From contig JAFGBG010000227.1 in assembly GCA_016933295.1 (NCBI GenBank), forward strand, positions 1 through 57,380: DNA of 57,380 nt. Reading direction: 5' to 3'. Under the pieces are notes generated by a model that was given only the letters and a program-made list of their open reading frames with translations, was not told the DNA's origin and made no database searches. The translations under genes were made by a program, and so were the position numbers. The stretch comes from Sedimentisphaerales bacterium (GTDB taxonomy: Bacteria > Planctomycetota > Phycisphaerae > Sedimentisphaerales > Anaerobacaceae). Shown here one piece after another: positions 53,232 to 57,380 of the stretch; the stretch's first letter is position 1; every line of letters begins with the position of its first letter.

Positions 53232-53659
53232 TTTAATACTCCTTTTGAAACCGGATTAACTGATAGGAAATTTGATTTCCAACGACAGGCATGATTATAT
53301 CACCTGTAGACAATGTGATTCAAGGAAGAAAATAGTAGTTTGCTTTGGGTCCGAATTTTCAATCCTTATATTGTAAAAGCGATTTTATAATTGTTTGGTT
53401 TGGTATTGTTGGCGGCGTTGATGACTGGCTGAAGCTAACAAGTCATATTAGACATCGTAGTAGAGTCGGCCTGAAAGTCTGGGAAAAGCTGGTTTTTCAA
53501 ATTGGAGGTACTGTCTTAATCGCTTTATTTTTATATACAGATTTTGTCGTACTTGATACCAATGGTAAGCTGAGGCAGACTGCTGATCAGATGAGGCTTG
53601 AATCAAAGCATTGGTTACAGGAAAAACGTGGGAAGCAAAACGCAAAGCAGAAACCAACC
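53232..53659. other. Spacer between esterase and GH2 genes
   Basis: About 430 bases. A plus-strand frame opens here (from 53345, starting MGPNFQSLYCKSDF) and runs into the antisense of the GH2 3' end. Its first 100 codons lie in this spacer and show no recognisable domain, so I read it as chance or a gene relic. No terminator or promoter is apparent. Confidence 0.5.
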
Positions 53660-56347
53660 TTAAGGCGAAGCCACACTAAACAAGGAAACTTCAGAGGTCT
53701 CGAGGCCATCAGATTGCACCCTCAGTATAATGGTACCGGGAGTATCGGCTTTCGTACGCACGATGACGAGCGCAAGGCCGTTGTAAGCTTTGCGTTGTTT
53801 GGCTTGGAACGGTTCAAAGCTCGTTGCGTCACCGTTGTCTACTCCAATGATTTCTCCCGGGCCTGTCAGTTCAAAACGCACAAGGTTTTTCGAACGCGGC
53901 ACAAGCCAGTCTTCAGAATCCGCAATGGTTACTGTAACGAACGATATATCTCGTCCATTAGCCTTGAGGACAACGCGATCGGGCTTTAATATAACCTTGG
54001 CAGCAGCGCCGGTGGTACGCACAATATCCTCAGCCCATTTTTGACCTTCTCGGTATGCGACAACACGCAACTCGCCAGGTTGGTATATGACGTCATCCCA
54101 ACGTAGACGGTATTCGAACTGACCGCGTTTCTTTCGTCCGAGTGACTTGCCGTTTAGAAAGAGTTCGGCCTCATCGCCCGAGGTATAGACAAATACCGGA
54201 GTGACCTTACCATCTCGTTCCAGCCAGTTCCAGTGGGGTAGGATATGTGCCATCGGATAATCAGGACGCCAACGTGCTTGGTAGAGATAATAACGGTCCT
54301 TGGGAAATCCCGCGAGATCGAAAATACCGAAATATGAGCTACGTGAAGGTACCAGGATTCGCCCAAGTTCCTTAAGTTCCTTTGCCTTAAGTTTCTCTAC
54401 GGCTTGATCGGAAAACTTGAGCATGTGCGGGGAATCGGAAAAATACGGAATCGGTTCGCCCAAATAATCGAATCCCGTCCACACGAATTCGCCGAGGGTG
54501 TACGGTGCTTTATCCAATTCCCGGAATTGCGAATCCGGCGACGCACCCCACGCCGGTTTACAGAGGTCGTAGGAACTTACCTGGAAATCGACTAATCCGT
54601 TCCCACCTTTGCCTTCGCTATCGCCGACAGGGAAGAAGTACTCACCTCGCGAGCTTACGCAGGATGCGGTCTCGCTGGCGAGGATCGGAACCATCGGATG
54701 TACAGCGTGATATTTCTGGTATTGGGCGGGTTGGTAATTATAGCCTGTAACATCCACAGCCGTCTGGTAGCCATTAAAGCCGGAGGCGGTTCCGCACAAC
54801 GTATAGGTAATCGGCCGTGTACGATCCTCCTGACGCACAATGCCCGACAGCTCTTTCGCATATTTCCAACCGTCGGTGTAAAACTGCTCCAGCAACTCGT
54901 TGCCTATACTCCAAAGGATGACACAAGGGTGATTACGATCACGGCGAATCAACGCACGCAAGTCTCGTTCGTGCCAATCGTCAAAGAGGCGGCCATAGTC
55001 GACATAACGAGGATTCGGAGACTTGAGACTCGATCCGGGCGCATGTTTCTTACCTCTGTGCCAGCAATCGAAAGCTTCGTCCATTACCAAAAAACCTAGT
55101 TTGTCGCACAGATCGAGTAACTCGGGCGCAGGCGGATTGTGACTCGTACGAATCGCATTGCACCCCATAGTCTTCAGTAACTGTAATTGTCGTTCGAGCG
55201 CCCGCGTGTTAATGGCCGCACCGAGTGCACCTAAATCATGGTGATTGCAAACACCTTGCAACGACACTCTTCGACCGTTGAGAAGAAAACCATGTTCCGG
55301 ATCAACCGCAATGGTACGGATTCCAAAGGGCATAGCATATTCGTCTACAACCTGGTTATCATTGACCACTGTAGTCACCGCAATATAACGATGCGGCGAA
55401 GCCACATCCCAAAGCTTAGGATTCGGCACAGTGACATGATTGGTCCGCAACGCTTCGCGAGCACGCTTCGGATCCATATATACCAAGGTAGTCGAAGATA
55501 CTCCAACTGGCTCAGGATTGTGTTTGTCATCGAGTCCAAGCTCATAGACTTTGGTAGTGACTTCGAGCGTAGCCGGTTCGGAGCTGCGATGCTTAAGCTC
55601 AAAATCGATATTCACAAGGGCCTCATCATCGGAAATACGCGGAGTTGTCACAAACACACCCCAGTGCGCGAGATGTATCCGTGAAGTTTTCACGAGCCAG
55701 ACATTACGATATAAACCACTGCCAGGATACCATCGCGATGAGTTGGGTGGATTATCCAAGCGGATGGATAGAATATTCTCTCCGCCGAGTTTCACATAGG
55801 GCGTAAGATCTATACGAAAAGAGGAATAGCCATAGGGCCAGCCGCCTACGAACTGACCATTGAGCCATACGGTAGAGTACGCCATGGCCCCGTCAATGTC
55901 GAGAAAAACCTGACGGTCGGTGTCAGTGGTCGGCAGAGTGAAATGCTTGCGATACCATCCCACTCCGGCCCATGGCAACTTACCAACCGGCCCAGGTAAA
56001 TCTTGGTTAAAGGCTCCCTCAATACCCCAGTCGTGCGGCAGATTCAAGAGACGCCACGTACTATCATCAAATCCAGGCTGTACGTAAGATACGTTGCCAC
56101 CTGGATTTCCACAGGGAAGCTCCGGGCGTACTCGGCCAATACCAATTAATTCAATCCCCGTAGCGAGAATCCATGGCTTGAGGTTATCATACGTCAAACG
56201 CTGTCCCGCATCCTCGGGATCCCCAAGTGTGAATCGCCAGTTGGCATTCAGTGAGAGACGCTCTCGCGGCAATGCCTTGGACTGGCTATCAACAGGTTGG
56301 GCTGCTATGGGCAACACGAATAAAAGCAGGAGTAGGGGAATAGCCAT
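53660..56347 (-). CDS. GH2 family beta-galactosidase, secreted
   Basis: About 895 residues. The sugar-binding N-terminal domain has LNLPHDWGIEGAFNQDLPG, GVGWYRKHFTLP and GSGLYRNVWLVKTS. An immunoglobulin-like domain follows, then the TIM barrel with the acid/base Glu484 in VILWSIGNELLEQF and the nucleophile Glu559 in ILASETASCVSS. After the barrel come a DUF4982-type domain (FVYTSGDEAELFLNGKSLGR) and a last beta domain. Such GH2 enzymes act on terminal beta-galactosides, here probably galactan side chains of rhamnogalacturonan. I chose the ATG at 56347 because it begins an ideal signal peptide (MAIPLLLLLFVLPIAAQ); the frame is open 54 codons further, to 56509, with no better ribosome-binding site. 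Confidence 0.88.
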   Translation of the reverse strand: MAIPLLLLLFVLPIAAQPVDSQSKALPRERLSLNANWRFTLGDPEDAGQRLTYDNLKPWILATGIELIGIGRVRPELPCGNPGGNVSYVQPGFDDSTWRLLNLPHDWGIEGAFNQDLPGPVGKLPWAGVGWYRKHFTLPTTDTDRQVFLDIDGAMAYSTVWLNGQFVGGWPYGYSSFRIDLTPYVKLGGENILSIRLDNPPNSSRWYPGSGLYRNVWLVKTSRIHLAHWGVFVTTPRISDDEALVNIDFELKHRSSEPATLEVTTKVYELGLDDKHNPEPVGVSSTTLVYMDPKRAREALRTNHVTVPNPKLWDVASPHRYIAVTTVVNDNQVVDEYAMPFGIRTIAVDPEHGFLLNGRRVSLQGVCNHHDLGALGAAINTRALERQLQLLKTMGCNAIRTSHNPPAPELLDLCDKLGFLVMDEAFDCWHRGKKHAPGSSLKSPNPRYVDYGRLFDDWHERDLRALIRRDRNHPCVILWSIGNELLEQFYTDGWKYAKELSGIVRQEDRTRPITYTLCGTASGFNGYQTAVDVTGYNYQPAQYQKYHAVHPMVPILASETASCVSSRGEYFFPVGDSEGKGGNGLVDFQVSSYDLCKPAWGASPDSQFRELDKAPYTLGEFVWTGFDYLGEPIPYFSDSPHMLKFSDQAVEKLKAKELKELGRILVPSRSSYFGIFDLAGFPKDRYYLYQARWRPDYPMAHILPHWNWLERDGKVTPVFVYTSGDEAELFLNGKSLGRKKRGQFEYRLRWDDVIYQPGELRVVAYREGQKWAEDIVRTTGAAAKVILKPDRVVLKANGRDISFVTVTIADSEDWLVPRSKNLVRFELTGPGEIIGVDNGDATSFEPFQAKQRKAYNGLALVIVRTKADTPGTIILRVQSDGLETSEVSLFSVASP

Positions 56348-56604
56348 CTGGTGAAATCGGATACTGGCGTTACCACAGCAATGTTTTAAATTCGTATTTA
56401 GAAGAATACAAAAAAGTTGCACTATAGTTTGGCGACGCAGATTAAAAAGCGCACGGTCTTCGGTATGAGAACACACATCCTTGTGGCGATATTGAATTGA
56501 ACACATCAATACTCATGTCCCGTGATATATATAATGCTATCAATATTTTATAAGAGCAGGTGCCTGCATTGATCCCGCCCTAACACTGTTCAGGCACAAA
56601 GAAT

Positions 56605-56626
56605 GGGCGGGCCTATAGGCCCGCCC
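56605..56626 (-). terminator. GC-rich perfect palindrome after the LamG-protein gene
   Basis: A 22-base perfect palindrome with arms GGGCGGGCCTA and TAGGCCCGCCC, placed 49 bases after the stop of the minus-strand LamG gene. On the minus strand it is followed by ATTCTTTG, a poor T-tract. On the plus strand it is followed by five A, then GTACTTTTT. It probably stops the minus-strand gene, but it could act as a folded tail. Confidence 0.6.
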
Positions 56627-56674
56627 AAAAAGTACTTTTTCTCAATCGCACAGCATTGAATTACTGAACGATTT

Positions 56675-57380
56675 TTACAAAGCTTCCACCTTCATGGCTG
56701 ACAGGTAGCCATAAGAACCAGACACAACTGAAAAAGTCACCTGGATTTCTCCATTCTCATTTGGCGTTACAGGTTCAGTTACAAGAATGGTACTGTCATT
56801 TCCATTTGGGTATTCCGGGACACTACCGATACCGCTTCCTGATGTTTGCAGTGTACCTGAATACGCATTAGCCCCTTGGATGTCATATTGGGTAATACGC
56901 TCTTCCTCGGTATCACGGCCGGCATAAAAACTAAACACATAGGTTTTCGATTGATCCAGCCCTGTCAACAGGAACGATATCGGTGCCATACCGTAGTTTG
57001 CCAGGAGTTGTACATGATAATCCCCGGTTGCTGTTCCAACGGCCAAATCACCGAGTAAGCTGGGATCAGGATTAGCTAGTGCACCACTATTTGTTTGATA
57101 GGAACCGGTTACTAAAACCAAGTTTACATCAGTAGGATTGTTCTGAGCATCAACCAGGTTTCCAGTAGCTGAACCGGCATCAGTATTCACTACATTGTTC
57201 CAATAGTTCCCGTTAATATCGGGTCCCTCTGTTAGTGCAGAATTCCCAAAATCGAGAAACATAGTAATAGGAGCTGCAGGCTCAACTGGAGCGACTACCG
57301 GACCAGCGGCGAATTTAGCCGCTACGTCTGCCGGGTTGAGAGCCTTGTCATAGATGTTGAACTCCTGAATCGAACCTATC
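56675..57380 (-). CDS. C-terminal part of a LamG-domain protein, cut by window edge
   Basis: The frame is open to the right edge; an internal ATG at 57262 is not the start. The first residues visible (GSIQEFNIYDKALNPADVAA) are the closing strand of a LamG/concanavalin-like lectin domain. A short Pro/Ala/Val linker leads into a beta-rich domain of about 190 residues (MFLDFGNSALTEGPDINGNY, then ISFLLTGLDQSKTYVFSFYA and VTFSVVSGSYGYLSAMKVEA). I know this domain type from planctomycete and verrucomicrobial surface proteins but cannot name a function. It was probably secreted, with the signal lying outside the window. It is the last visible gene of the pectin locus. Confidence 0.8.
   Translation of the reverse strand, partial: IGSIQEFNIYDKALNPADVAAKFAAGPVVAPVEPAAPITMFLDFGNSALTEGPDINGNYWNNVVNTDAGSATGNLVDAQNNPTDVNLVLVTGSYQTNSGALANPDPSLLGDLAVGTATGDYHVQLLANYGMAPISFLLTGLDQSKTYVFSFYAGRDTEEERITQYDIQGANAYSGTLQTSGSGIGSVPEYPNGNDSTILVTEPVTPNENGEIQVTFSVVSGSYGYLSAMKVEAL

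Noticed and set aside
53345-53989. A 214-codon plus-strand open frame overlapping the GH2 3' end
   Set aside because: The second half is the antisense of a clear GH2 gene, the first half shows no domain, and there is no good ribosome-binding site. I treat it as chance or a relic.
1-57380. CRISPR array
   Set aside because: No regularly spaced repeats of 25-40 bases with unique spacers were seen. The short G-tract motifs are irregular and too short.

Overview
The window looks like a chromosomal segment of a planctomycete, most likely a Phycisphaerae/Sedimentisphaerales-type bacterium. This is inferred from protein style: secreted multidomain proteins with beta-sandwich modules ending in WRVDEVN, LamG and discoidin-like modules, a pectin-degradation locus without SusC/SusD, and AT-rich spacers. 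No rRNA or other phylogenetic marker is present to prove it.

Region 1 (about 1-28540, all minus strand except a 66-base gene end at the left edge) is a Wzx/Wzy-type exopolysaccharide or O-antigen locus, read leftwards from the export genes. It starts with an outer-membrane export lipoprotein (Wza/OPX), a Wzz-tyrosine autokinase, a PHP-type tyrosine phosphatase, an O-antigen ligase/polymerase with TPR repeats and a WecA-type initiating transferase. The sugar module rfbF-rfbG-rfbH follows, which makes CDP-4-keto-3,6-dideoxyglucose. Next come a NeuB-SAF-cupin fusion, a HAD nucleotidase, a ThDP enzyme, a radical SAM protein, a GDP-mannose-hydrolase-like Nudix protein, a methyltransferase relic and an SDR. 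Four to five glycosyltransferases, Wzx, Wzy and a GT10 fucosyltransferase complete it. The central enzyme set suggests an unusual, possibly branched or higher-carbon sugar.

Region 2 (28541-37600) carries regulatory and envelope genes between long AT-rich spacers: a lipoprotein with two aspartic-protease motifs, an unrecognised secreted protein, a single-domain response regulator, a NarL-type regulator lacking its phospho-acceptor Asp, a soluble REC-PAS histidine kinase, a GspC/PilP-like protein and a prepilin-like protein. A G5-tract motif (A/T-TGGGGG) recurs in the spacers, upstream of the export operon and of several of these genes. The spacers also hold long stem-loops.

Region 3 (about 37980-57380) starts at a promoter plus the 5' half of a tRNA-Lys(UUU) gene that stops abruptly after the anticodon arm, so it may be a genomic-island boundary. 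To the right lies a pectin/rhamnogalacturonan locus: a large secreted binding-type protein, a decayed rhamnogalacturonan acetylesterase, a PL4-like rhamnogalacturonan lyase, a GH140-like apiosidase, a PL1-like pectate lyase, a GH127 beta-L-arabinofuranosidase, an alpha/beta-hydrolase esterase, a GH2 beta-galactosidase and the C-terminal end of a LamG protein cut by the window edge. Together they would attack pectin backbone, side chains and ester groups.
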